This document shows, piece after piece, positions 6,712 through 13,960 of a DNA stretch of 17,597 bases. Source of the stretch: Pseudomonadota bacterium. GTDB taxonomy: Bacteria > Pseudomonadota > Gammaproteobacteria > Competibacterales > Competibacteraceae. Both the position numbers and the translations under genes were made by a program. The stretch is taken from positions 1 through 17,597 of the forward strand of contig JAGTSD010000002.1 in assembly GCA_018262135.1 (NCBI GenBank), in the 5' to 3' direction. Below the pieces are notes generated by a model that saw nothing but the letters and a program-made list of their open reading frames with translations, had not been told where the DNA came from and made no database searches. The stretch's first letter is position 1; the number at the start of each line of letters is the position of its first letter.

Positions 6712-8178
6712 ATGAGACAGTCATTGCAACTACGCCTGGGTCAGCAACTGACGATGACCCCCCAACTGCAACAGGCGATTCGTCTGCTGCAGCTATCCAG
6801 CCTGGATTTGCAGGCGGAGGTGCAAGCCATCCTCGACTCCAACCTGATGCTGGAGCGGAGCGACGAACCCCAGGAACTGCCCGTGCAGCCGGAGGTCCTG
6901 GCCGCCCAGGCGGCGGCGGACGCCCGCCCTGAAACCGAACTCAACGCCGCGCCGACCGACACTACCCTGCCGGACGAACTGCCGGTGGACAGCGGCTGGG
7001 AAGACATTTACGAGTCGTACGACGGCGAAACCCGCTATTCGCGCGGCGAGGATGAGGACTGGGATCCCTACGAGCGCTACGCCGGTGCCGGCGAGTCCCT
7101 GCGCGATTATCTGTACTGGCAGATGCGGCTGACGCCGTTCACCGACCGCGACATGGCAATCGCCACGGCGATCATTGACGCCATTGACGAGTCCGGCTAT
7201 CTGACGCTGTCGCTGGCGGACATCAGTCAGGGGCTGCGCGACGAGTTCGCGGTGACGCCAGCCGAGGTCGAGGCGGTACTCAAGCGGGTGCAGCACTTCG
7301 ATCCCCAGGGCGTCGGCGCCCGCAATCCGGCGGAATGCCTGCTGCTGCAACTGGAAGCGCTGCCGGTGGACACCCCCTGGCTGGCTGAAGCCCGCCTTCT
7401 GGTCGAGCAGCATCTGGAACTGCTGGCCAACCACGATTTCAGCGCCCTGATGCGGCGACTGAAGGTCTCGCGCGAGGCGCTGCAGAGGATCGTGAGCCTG
7501 ATTCAATCGCTGAATCCACATCCCGGCGCCCGCCTGTCGAACGATACGCCGCAATATGTCGTCCCGGACGTAGTGGTCTACCACCAGCGCAACGTCTGGC
7601 GGGTCGAACTGAATCCCGAGAACACGCCCAAGCTGCGAATCAACGCCCGTTACGCCGCCCTGACGCGCCGCGCCGGCAAGAACGGCGATATCGCCTGTCT
7701 CAGGAACCACTTGCAGGAAGCGCGCTGGTTCCTGAAAAGCCTGCAAAATCGCAACGAAACCCTGCTCAAGGTAGCGACCTGCATCGTCGAACGCCAGCGT
7801 GAATTCCTGGAGCAGGGCGATGAGCACATGAAGCCGCTGATCCTGCGCGACGTCGCCGAGGAACTGAGCATGCACGAATCCACCATCTCGCGGGTCACGA
7901 CGCAGAAGTACATGCTGACCCCCCGCGGCCTCTACGAACTCAAGTATTTCTTTTCCAGCCACGTTGGCACCAGCGACGGCGGCGAGTGCTCCTCCACCGC
8001 CATTCGCGCCATGATCCGCAAGCTGATCCAGGCCGAGGATCCCGGCAAGCCGCTCAGCGACGACAAGATTGCCAAGCTGCTCGAAGCGGAAGGGATTCAG
8101 GTTGCGCGGCGGACGGTGGCAAAATACCGGGAAGCGATGACCATTCCCGCGTCCTCGGATCGTAAACGCCTCGTCTGA
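6712..8178 (+). CDS. rpoN: RNA polymerase sigma-54 factor
   Basis: Sigma-54 directs RNA polymerase to -24/-12 promoters and needs enhancer-binding ATPases to open DNA. The 488-aa product has Region I at the N-terminus (QLRLGQQLTMTPQLQQAIRL, residues 6-25), an acidic Region II (about 50-125), a core-binding domain (about 125-310) with GVGARNPAECLLLQL, the HTH motif (about 379-398, RDVAEELSMHESTISRVTTQ) and the RpoN box ARRTVAKYRE at 465-474. Length is close to E. coli RpoN (477). ATG 6712 gives the family-typical MRQSLQLRL; the Shine-Dalgarno is weak. It sits between lptB and hpf, as in many proteobacteria, followed by a 168-bp gap to the chosen hpf start. The C-terminal extension after the RpoN box is short (14 residues). 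Confidence 0.98.
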   Translation: MRQSLQLRLGQQLTMTPQLQQAIRLLQLSSLDLQAEVQAILDSNLMLERSDEPQELPVQPEVLAAQAAADARPETELNAAPTDTTLPDELPVDSGWEDIYESYDGETRYSRGEDEDWDPYERYAGAGESLRDYLYWQMRLTPFTDRDMAIATAIIDAIDESGYLTLSLADISQGLRDEFAVTPAEVEAVLKRVQHFDPQGVGARNPAECLLLQLEALPVDTPWLAEARLLVEQHLELLANHDFSALMRRLKVSREALQRIVSLIQSLNPHPGARLSNDTPQYVVPDVVVYHQRNVWRVELNPENTPKLRINARYAALTRRAGKNGDIACLRNHLQEARWFLKSLQNRNETLLKVATCIVERQREFLEQGDEHMKPLILRDVAEELSMHESTISRVTTQKYMLTPRGLYELKYFFSSHVGTSDGGECSSTAIRAMIRKLIQAEDPGKPLSDDKIAKLLEAEGIQVARRTVAKYREAMTIPASSDRKRLV

Positions 8179-8193
8179 ACGACGGGGATTTCC

Positions 8194-8207
8194 GCCCCGC
8201 GAGGGGC
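8194..8207. repeat. Short stem-loop in the rpoN-hpf gap
   Basis: GCCCC (8194-8198) and GGGGC (8203-8207) form a perfect 5-bp stem closed by a GCGA tetraloop, 16 bp after the rpoN stop. No U-run follows, so it is not a typical intrinsic terminator. It may mark processing or partial termination between rpoN and hpf. The rest of the gap to 8346 shows no strong promoter. Confidence 0.35.
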
Positions 8208-8346
8208 AACCAGGGGGATCGGAGGCGCGGCCTGGCGGTGGTTCGAGCAACCATAACACCAAACTCGCCGCCGCTGGAGCCGCGCCGGATGCATCGGTTC
8301 CGATCTTCATCACCCAGCGAGACCTGCCAGTCAGGAGTCGATGTCA

Positions 8347-8670
8347 ATGCAAATCAAACTGAGCGGACACCATGTGGAAATCACCCAGGCCCTGCACGAC
8401 TACGTGCATGACAAGCTGGAGCGCATCGAGCGGCACTTCGACAACGTCACCAGCGTCCAGGTGATCCTCAGCGTCGAGAAACTGCGTCAGAAGGCCGAGG
8501 CGACCATCCACGTGGCCGGTAACGAGATTTACGCCGACGCGGTGGATGAAGACCTGTATGCTGCCATCGACGCCCTGAGCGACAAGATCGACCGGCAAAT
8601 CAAGAAGCACAAGGAGAAAATGACGGAAAAGCATCGCGGCGAAAAGGCGCGCGATTATCCCCAACCCTGA
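8347..8670 (+). CDS. hpf: Ribosome hibernation promoting factor, short form
   Basis: HPF binds the 30S decoding region and promotes 100S ribosome dimers in stationary phase. The 107-aa product begins MQIKLSGHHVEITQALHDYV and contains VEKLRQKAEATIHV and DLYAAIDALSDKIDRQIKKH, the signature of the YhbH/HPF family. It is slightly longer than E. coli HPF (95 aa) through a basic tail, and it lacks the C-terminal dimerisation domain of long HPF. Two in-frame ATGs compete. 8347 matches family N-termini (E. coli MQLNITG) and is 9 bases after AGGAG (8333-8337); 8341 would add Met-Ser with only 3-base spacing. The gene lies between rpoN and ptsN as in enterics. I found no convincing -24/-12 promoter upstream. 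Confidence 0.95.
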   Translation: MQIKLSGHHVEITQALHDYVHDKLERIERHFDNVTSVQVILSVEKLRQKAEATIHVAGNEIYADAVDEDLYAAIDALSDKIDRQIKKHKEKMTEKHRGEKARDYPQP

Positions 8671-8686
8671 GCGCACGGGCACGGCG

Positions 8687-9151
8687 ATGGACATCACGGA
8701 CCTGATCACCGCCGAGCGGATCGTCTGCGACAGCGAGGTGACCAGCAAGAAGCGGGTCATCGAGGTGTTAAGCGAGCTGCTGGCTACCGGGCAGGAGGAT
8801 CTGACGGCCCGGCCGATCTTCGACAGCCTGATCGGACGGGAGCGCCTGGGGAGCACGGGTCTGGGCCATGGGGTCGCCCTGCCCCACGGCCGGTTCAGCC
8901 AGAGCCAACAGGCCATCGGCGCTTTCGTCAAGCTCAAGCAGGGCGTGGATTTCGACGCCATTGACCGGCGACCGGTGGATCTGGTGTTCGGGCTGCTGGT
9001 ACCGGATCACTATACCGACGAACATCTCAAGATTCTCGCCTACCTGGCGGAGATGTTCAGCGACCGGGCCTTTTGCCAGCAGTTGCGGGAAACCAACTCG
9101 GATCAGACCCTGTTCGAGCGGCTCCGGGACTGGCGACCCGCCACGACGTGA
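8687..9151 (+). CDS. ptsN: PTS EIIA-Ntr regulatory protein
   Basis: EIIA-Ntr is the terminal phosphoacceptor of the nitrogen PTS. In studied bacteria it regulates potassium transport, sensor kinases and sigma-54-linked functions, and it does not transport sugar. The 154-aa product has the EIIA-2/Fru fold signature: RERLGSTGLGHGVALPHGR with the phospho-site His at 67, then VDLVFGLLVPDHYTDEHLKI and LAYLAEMFSD. Length is near E. coli PtsN (163). Start ATG 8687 is 16 bp after the hpf stop with a poor Shine-Dalgarno. hprK follows after 5 bp, so the two are probably co-translated. The partner phosphocarrier and Enzyme I are encoded downstream at 10999-13035. Confidence 0.96.
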   Translation: MDITDLITAERIVCDSEVTSKKRVIEVLSELLATGQEDLTARPIFDSLIGRERLGSTGLGHGVALPHGRFSQSQQAIGAFVKLKQGVDFDAIDRRPVDLVFGLLVPDHYTDEHLKILAYLAEMFSDRAFCQQLRETNSDQTLFERLRDWRPATT

Positions 9152-9156
9152 CTGCC

Positions 9157-10101
9157 ATGACTCCACCTTTGCGCGCCCAAGCACTTTTTCAGGGCCTGGA
9201 GGCCGTGCTGGACCTGCGCTGGATCGGGGGAATGGCAGGGGCGGATCGCGTCCTGTGGTCGCCGGTCGAGGCCAGCGCCCCGCTCTACGGCCGGCTGAAC
9301 TGGATTCAGCCGGCCCGATTGCAGATTCTCGGTCCCGACGAAAGCATCTTTCTGAAGCGGCTGGGACCGGTGGCCCGCGCGGAACTGTTCGGCTGTCTGC
9401 TGGGATTCCCGGCTGGCGCGATCCTGATATGCGGCGAACCCGGCCTGGTCGAGGCCCTGCGGGTTGAAGCCGACGGTGCAGGCATCCCGCTCTGGTACAG
9501 TCCGGCCCCGCTGGCGGTGGTCCTCGACCGGCTCGAAAGCTACCGGCACGGGCTGGAAGCCTCCACCGTGGTGCATGGCGAGCTGCTGGAAGTGTTTGGC
9601 ATGGGGCTGCTGATCACCGGTGGCAGCGGCGTGGGCAAGAGCGAACTGGCGTTGGAACTGATCAGCCGCGGCCACCGGCTGATCGCCGACGACACCCCCA
9701 CCCTGACCCGGGTGGCGCCCGACATCCTGGAGGGGGCTTGTCCGCCCACCCTGAGCGATCTGCTGGAAGTGCGGGGGCTGGGGATTCTCAATATCCGCCG
9801 GATGTTCGGCGACAGCGCCATCAAGCGCAACAAGCGGGTGCGGCTGATCATCCATCTGGTGAAAATCGAGGAGATTGCGCCGCCGGCCGAATCCCGGTTG
9901 CAGGGCATGCGCGATGCCCGGGTCATTCTCGGCGTGAGCATCCCGGCGATTACCCTGCCGATTGCGCCCGGCCGCAATCTGGCCGTGCTGGTGGAATGCG
10001 CGGTGCGCGATCACATCCTGCGGCTGGGGGGCTATTGCGCCGAGCAGGATTTGACGGCGCGGGTGGAAAAAGCCCTGGCGAGGACCGTCCCATGCGAATA
10101 A
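9157..10101 (+). CDS. hprK: HPr kinase/phosphorylase
   Basis: HprK/P phosphorylates and dephosphorylates HPr on Ser46 in response to metabolites. The 314-aa product has the full two-domain form. An N-terminal regulatory domain (1-130) precedes the catalytic domain. VVHGELLEVFGMGLL carries H140 of the catalytic region, the P-loop is GGSGVGKSE (155-163), ADD follows at 177-179, and the family signature LEVRGLGILNIRRMFG spans 203-218. All catalytic motifs are intact. ATG 9157 is 5 bp past the ptsN stop; an upstream in-frame ATG at 9073 lies inside ptsN and would add 28 unlikely residues. rapZ overlaps its last 10 bp. E. coli lacks this gene; many beta- and other gammaproteobacteria carry it at this place. 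Its substrate is likely the HPr at 10999. Confidence 0.97.
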   Translation: MTPPLRAQALFQGLEAVLDLRWIGGMAGADRVLWSPVEASAPLYGRLNWIQPARLQILGPDESIFLKRLGPVARAELFGCLLGFPAGAILICGEPGLVEALRVEADGAGIPLWYSPAPLAVVLDRLESYRHGLEASTVVHGELLEVFGMGLLITGGSGVGKSELALELISRGHRLIADDTPTLTRVAPDILEGACPPTLSDLLEVRGLGILNIRRMFGDSAIKRNKRVRLIIHLVKIEEIAPPAESRLQGMRDARVILGVSIPAITLPIAPGRNLAVLVECAVRDHILRLGGYCAEQDLTARVEKALARTVPCE

Positions 10102-10949
10102 TCATCGTCAGCGGCCTGTCGGGTTCCGGCAAGACCATCGCGTTGCAGACCCTGGAAGACCTCGACTACTACTGCGTTGACAATCTCCCGTTCAAGCTGA
10201 TTCTCCCGCTGGCACGGGAAATCCTGGCTTCCAGCGACATCGCAACGCCAGCGGTGGCGGTCGGGGTGGACGCGCGTAATTTTATTGACGAGCTTTACCA
10301 GTTTCCCGCCACCCTCGCCGAATTGCGCGCCAGCGATCTCACCGTGGAGGTGCTGTTCCTGCAGGCCGACGACGAGATTCTGCTCAAACGCTACAGCGAA
10401 ACCCGCCGCCGGCATCCCCTGGACCTGGGCAGCGTTCCCCTCCGGGAGGCGATTCGCCAGGAACGGCGCCTGCTGGAGCCGATCGTCGCCTGCGCCGATC
10501 TGATCGTGGACACCAGCGAGACCAACATTTACCAGTTGCGCGAGCTGCTCCGCGTCCGCCTGCACGATACGCCACGCGAGGCGATGTCGCTGCTGTTCGA
10601 ATCCTTCGGTTTCAAGAACGGCGTGCCGGCCGACGCCGATTTCGTCTTCGATGTTCGTTGCCTGCCCAATCCGCACTGGGAACCGCAGTTGCGCCCGCTG
10701 ACCGGCCTCGACCAGCCGGTGATCGAATTTCTGGAAGGCCAGCCGGAAGTTCTGGAGATGATCGCCGACCTGCGCCGGTTGCTGGAGGCGTGGCTGCCCC
10801 GGTTCGAGGCCAGCGACCGCAGCTATTTGACGGTCGCCATCGGCTGTACCGGCGGCCAGCACCGATCGGTGTTCGTGGCTGATGCCCTGACTCGCCATTT
10901 CACCGGAATGCGCGACTATGTCATGGTCCGTCATCGGGAACTAAAATGA
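10092..10949 (+). CDS. rapZ: RNase adapter protein RapZ (GlmZ/GlcN6P-sensing family)
   Basis: RapZ (YvcJ/YhbJ family) is a P-loop protein. In E. coli it binds glucosamine 6-phosphate and the sRNAs GlmY/GlmZ to control glmS. The 285-aa product has Walker A GLSGSGKT (8-15), the family block LEDLDYYCVDNLP (21-33), a mid-region RRRHPLDLG (105-113), and the C-terminal sensor domain with SFGFKNGVPADADFVFDVRC (171-190) and GCTGGQHRSV (251-260). Length equals the family norm. The start ATG overlaps the hprK 3' end by 10 bp. The C-terminus ends VRHRELK and lacks the basic Lys-Arg-Lys tail that E. coli RapZ uses for RNA binding, so sRNA binding is doubtful here. ptsH follows after about 49 bp. Confidence 0.97.
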   Translation: MRIIIVSGLSGSGKTIALQTLEDLDYYCVDNLPFKLILPLAREILASSDIATPAVAVGVDARNFIDELYQFPATLAELRASDLTVEVLFLQADDEILLKRYSETRRRHPLDLGSVPLREAIRQERRLLEPIVACADLIVDTSETNIYQLRELLRVRLHDTPREAMSLLFESFGFKNGVPADADFVFDVRCLPNPHWEPQLRPLTGLDQPVIEFLEGQPEVLEMIADLRRLLEAWLPRFEASDRSYLTVAIGCTGGQHRSVFVADALTRHFTGMRDYVMVRHRELK

Positions 10950-10998
10950 ACCATAAGACCATGCCATCATGCCGACCGCCGACCACGGGGATGCCAGC

Positions 10999-11268
10999 GT
11001 GTTGAAACGGGAGATCGTCATCATCAACAAGCTGGGCTTGCACGCTCGCGCCGCCGCCAAGTTTGTGACCCTGGCGGCGGGTTTCGACGCTGAGATCCGG
11101 CTGGTGCGCAATGGCCGGGAAGTCAACGGCAAGAGCATCATGGGCGTGATGATGCTGGCCGCCGCCTGTGGAACCCGGCTGGAATTGTGCGCCAGCGGTC
11201 CGGAGGCCGAACAGGCGCTCGAACACCTGGATGATCTGGTCCACCGCCGCTTCGACGAGGATGAATAA
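10999..11268 (+). CDS. ptsH: HPr/NPr phosphocarrier protein
   Basis: This small carrier takes phosphate from Enzyme I and passes it to EIIA proteins. With GTG 10999 as start the product is 89 aa. The active-site His in NKLGLHARAA is then residue 15, and the serine in GKSIMGVMML is residue 46, exactly the canonical HPr numbering. A GGGG at 10987-10990 lies 8 bases before this GTG. An in-frame ATG at 10969 would add ten unusual residues (MPTADHGDAS) and shift both sites by ten; TTG 11002 is a further alternative. It sits between rapZ and ptsI and is probably part of the same transcript. Retained Ser46 and a linked hprK suggest it is a genuine HprK/P substrate. Whether it should be called HPr or NPr cannot be decided from sequence; it may do both jobs. 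Confidence 0.93.
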   Translation: MLKREIVIINKLGLHARAAAKFVTLAAGFDAEIRLVRNGREVNGKSIMGVMMLAAACGTRLELCASGPEAEQALEHLDDLVHRRFDEDE

Positions 11269-11280
11269 GAGGGCCTATCC

Positions 11281-13035
11281 ATGCCGTTTTCGCTCCATGG
11301 CATCGGGGTTTCCCGGGGGTATGCGATCGGCAGGACCTATCTGCTGGAACGCAACCAGCCGGAAATCACCCAGTTCACCATCCCGGACACCATCGTCGAG
11401 GATGAAGTCCAAAGGCTCCTGAATGGCCTGGCCGTAGCCCGGCAGCAGTTGCGGGATATCCGGATGCGAATTCCAGCCACGGCGTCGGGCGATGTCACCG
11501 CCTTCATCGACGCCCATCTGCTGATGCTGGAGGACGCCACCTTCACCGAGGCGCCGGTGCGGCTGATCCGCGCCCACCACTGCAATGCCGAATGGGCGCT
11601 GAAAATCCAGCGCGATTCTCTGGCGCAAGTGTTCGATGACATGGACGATCCCTACCTGCGCGCCCGCAAGGAGGATGTTGACCACGTCGTGCGGCGGGTC
11701 CAGCGGATTCTGCTGGCCGAGGACCCGGCCTATCTCAACGATCCCGTCTATACCGAGCTGGTGGCTGCCCGACTGGAAGGCCGGATCGTGGTGGCCGATG
11801 ACCTGACCCCGGCGGATACCATCCTGATGCAACATCAGGGCGTGCTGGCGTTTGTCACCGAGTATGGCGGCCCGTTGTCGCACACCGCCATTCTGGCGCG
11901 CAGCCTGGGGATTCCGGCGGTGGTGGGCGCGCGCAACGCTCGCGCCTATCTGGGCAACGACGAGCCGGTGATCGTGGATGGCCGCCAGGGCGTCATCCTG
12001 GTCGGTCTGGACGAACGCATTCTGCGCTATTACCGTCACAAGCAGCAGGAGGAACGCCGCGAGCAGCGCGAACTGAACAAGCTCAAAAGCAAGCCGGCGG
12101 TGACCCGCAACGGGGTGTTGATCGGCCTGCACGCCAACATCGAACTGCCCGAGGACGCGGTCGCGGTGCGGGAGGTGGTGGCCGACGGCATCGGCTTGTA
12201 CCGGACCGAGTTCCTGTTCATGAACCGTTCCGACTTCCCCGACGAGGAGGAGCATCTGGCCTCCTACCTGCACGTGATCAAGACCCTGGAGGGCAAGCCG
12301 ATCACCATCCGCACCTCCGACCTGGGCGCGGACAAGCAGGTGGATGGCGGGCGCGGCGGGCCGGTTTGCACCAATCCAGCGCTGGGCCTGCGGGCGATCC
12401 GGATGTGTCTGAAGGATCTGGCCATGTTCCGCCCGCAGTTGCGGGCGATTCTACGGGCCTCGGCCTATGGCCCGGTGCGGATGATGATCCCGATGCTCTG
12501 CTCGATTCACGAGGTGTTCCAGGTCTTGCGGCTGGTGGCAGAGACCAAGCAGGAACTGCTCGACCGTGGCCTGGCGTTCGACGAGAAATTGCCGGTCGGC
12601 GGGATGATCGAGATTCCAGCCGCGGCGGTGTGCGCGGACCAGTTCGCCCGTTATCTGGATTTCCTGTCCATCGGTACCAACGATCTGATTCAGTACACCC
12701 TGGCCATCGACCGGGTGGACGACGAGATCAACTATCTCTACGACCCGCTGCACCCGGCGGTGCTGACCTTGATCCGCCACACCATCCGCGCCGGGCGCCG
12801 GGCCGGCATTCCGGTCAGTCTGTGCGGGGAAATGGCCGGCGATCCGCGCTACACCCGCCTGCTGCTGGGCCTGGGTCTGACCGAGTTCAGCATGCACCCC
12901 AGCAACCTGCTGGAGGTCAAGCGCGCGATTCAGGACAGCGATATCAGCGCGTTGACCGGGACGATCCAGCGCCTGTTGCGGACCACCGACGCCGACAAGT
13001 ACGCCGAAATCCTCAAGAGCATCGCCCAGAATTAA
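11281..13035 (+). CDS. ptsI: Phosphoenolpyruvate-protein phosphotransferase (Enzyme I)
   Basis: Enzyme I autophosphorylates from PEP and passes phosphate to HPr. The 584-aa product has the HPr-binding/phosphohistidine region with H201 in GGPLSHTAILARSLGIPAVV, then the PEP-binding barrel. The barrel shows GIGLYRTEFLF (303-313), GGMIEIPAAAV (440-450), LSIGTNDLIQY (462-472), HPAVL and SLCGEMAGDP with Cys515. Length is that of sugar-type PtsI (575 in E. coli). It lacks the N-terminal GAF domain of the nitrogen-type Enzyme I (PtsP). GAGGG at 11269-11273 is 7 bases before ATG, directly after the ptsH stop. It ends the + strand block. Its TAA overlaps the stop of the convergent acyltransferase gene by 4 bp. 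No PTS permease is nearby. Confidence 0.97.
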   Translation: MPFSLHGIGVSRGYAIGRTYLLERNQPEITQFTIPDTIVEDEVQRLLNGLAVARQQLRDIRMRIPATASGDVTAFIDAHLLMLEDATFTEAPVRLIRAHHCNAEWALKIQRDSLAQVFDDMDDPYLRARKEDVDHVVRRVQRILLAEDPAYLNDPVYTELVAARLEGRIVVADDLTPADTILMQHQGVLAFVTEYGGPLSHTAILARSLGIPAVVGARNARAYLGNDEPVIVDGRQGVILVGLDERILRYYRHKQQEERREQRELNKLKSKPAVTRNGVLIGLHANIELPEDAVAVREVVADGIGLYRTEFLFMNRSDFPDEEEHLASYLHVIKTLEGKPITIRTSDLGADKQVDGGRGGPVCTNPALGLRAIRMCLKDLAMFRPQLRAILRASAYGPVRMMIPMLCSIHEVFQVLRLVAETKQELLDRGLAFDEKLPVGGMIEIPAAAVCADQFARYLDFLSIGTNDLIQYTLAIDRVDDEINYLYDPLHPAVLTLIRHTIRAGRRAGIPVSLCGEMAGDPRYTRLLLGLGLTEFSMHPSNLLEVKRAIQDSDISALTGTIQRLLRTTDADKYAEILKSIAQN

Positions 13036-13946
13036 AGGGCTTCAGCCACCCCGGCGCCGCGCCGCAACTCCCCGATCAAGGCGTCCTTCTCGGTCCAGAG
13101 TTGCCCGATCCAGCGTTGAATGGCTTCCCGGAACGCGGGATCGTTGCGGTAGTCGCCGCCCAGCAGTTCGGGGGGAATCGCCAGTTGTCGAACCCGCACG
13201 ATCACCCGGCGGATGCGGCCCATGACCAGATCCACGAAGGTGCAGGAACCGTCCGGATAGACCAGGGTCACGTCCAGCAGGGTGCGCAACCGGTCGGGCA
13301 TCGCCTCCAGGGTAAATGCCAACCCGCCGACCTTGGGGCGCAGCAGATAGCGATAGGGCGATTGCTGGCGGGCGTGCTTGTCGGGGCGAAAGCGGGTGCC
13401 TTCCAGGAAATTGAGGATGGTGGTCGGCGTGTCGCGGAACCGCGCGCACATCCGGCGGGTGGTTTCCCAGTCCTGGTCGCGTGCCTCGGGATGCTGGGCC
13501 AGATAAGCCGCCGAATGACGCTTCATGAACGGAAAATCCAGCGCCCACCAGGCGCCGCCCAGCACGGGCACCCAGATCAGCGGTTGCTTGATGAAGAACT
13601 TCAGGAACGGAATGCGGTGGTTGAAGGCTCGCTGCAAAACGACGATATCTACCCACGATTGATGGTTGGAACCGACTAGATACCACTCGTCGAGCCGCAG
13701 ATTCTCCAAGCCCGCCATATCCCATTCGATGCGCTGGGTCAGATTGATGATAAGGTTATTGCAATCGATCCAGGCCGCGGCAATCCGCATCAGCAGGCGG
13801 GCGTGGAACTCGCGCCAGCCCGGATGGGGGACGATCAGCTTGATCAGCAGCACCAGGTAGAGGGGCGTGCACCAGAACAGGGTATTCAGGACGAACAGCA
13901 GCAAAGCCAATGCCCCACGAATGGGGGCGGGCAGGAAAGCGAGCAT
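13032..13946 (-). CDS. PlsC-type membrane acyltransferase (YihG/YihG-like lysophospholipid family)
   Basis: The 304-aa product belongs to the 1-acylglycerol-3-phosphate acyltransferase superfamily, most like the YihG/'acyltransferase' branch. A hydrophobic N-terminal stretch at about 11-39 anchors it in the inner membrane. The catalytic NHxxxxD motif is NHQSWVD at 94-100 (H95, D100). Motif III is FLEGTRFRP at 180-188, with E182-G-T-R185. FPFMKRHSAAYL lies between them, as in YihG relatives. It probably transfers an acyl chain to a lysophospholipid; the substrate is not proven. The C-terminal third (about 225-304) is less conserved. The start is ATG 13944-13946 with a weak Shine-Dalgarno. The Nudix gene ends 14 bp upstream on the same strand, so the two are probably co-transcribed. 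Its stop overlaps the ptsI stop. Confidence 0.92.
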   Translation of the reverse strand: MLAFLPAPIRGALALLLFVLNTLFWCTPLYLVLLIKLIVPHPGWREFHARLLMRIAAAWIDCNNLIINLTQRIEWDMAGLENLRLDEWYLVGSNHQSWVDIVVLQRAFNHRIPFLKFFIKQPLIWVPVLGGAWWALDFPFMKRHSAAYLAQHPEARDQDWETTRRMCARFRDTPTTILNFLEGTRFRPDKHARQQSPYRYLLRPKVGGLAFTLEAMPDRLRTLLDVTLVYPDGSCTFVDLVMGRIRRVIVRVRQLAIPPELLGGDYRNDPAFREAIQRWIGQLWTEKDALIGELRRGAGVAEAL

Positions 13947-13960
13947 AGGAATGGAGCCTG

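Noticed and set aside
8233..8249. Possible sigma-54 (-24/-12) promoter before hpf
   Set aside because: TGGCGG...GAGCA has GG and GC elements, but the spacing is 11 instead of the required 10 bases and the -12 element is poor.
6793..8313. A 506-codon minus-strand frame across rpoN
   Set aside because: It is the antisense shadow of rpoN, with no motifs and no plausible start context.
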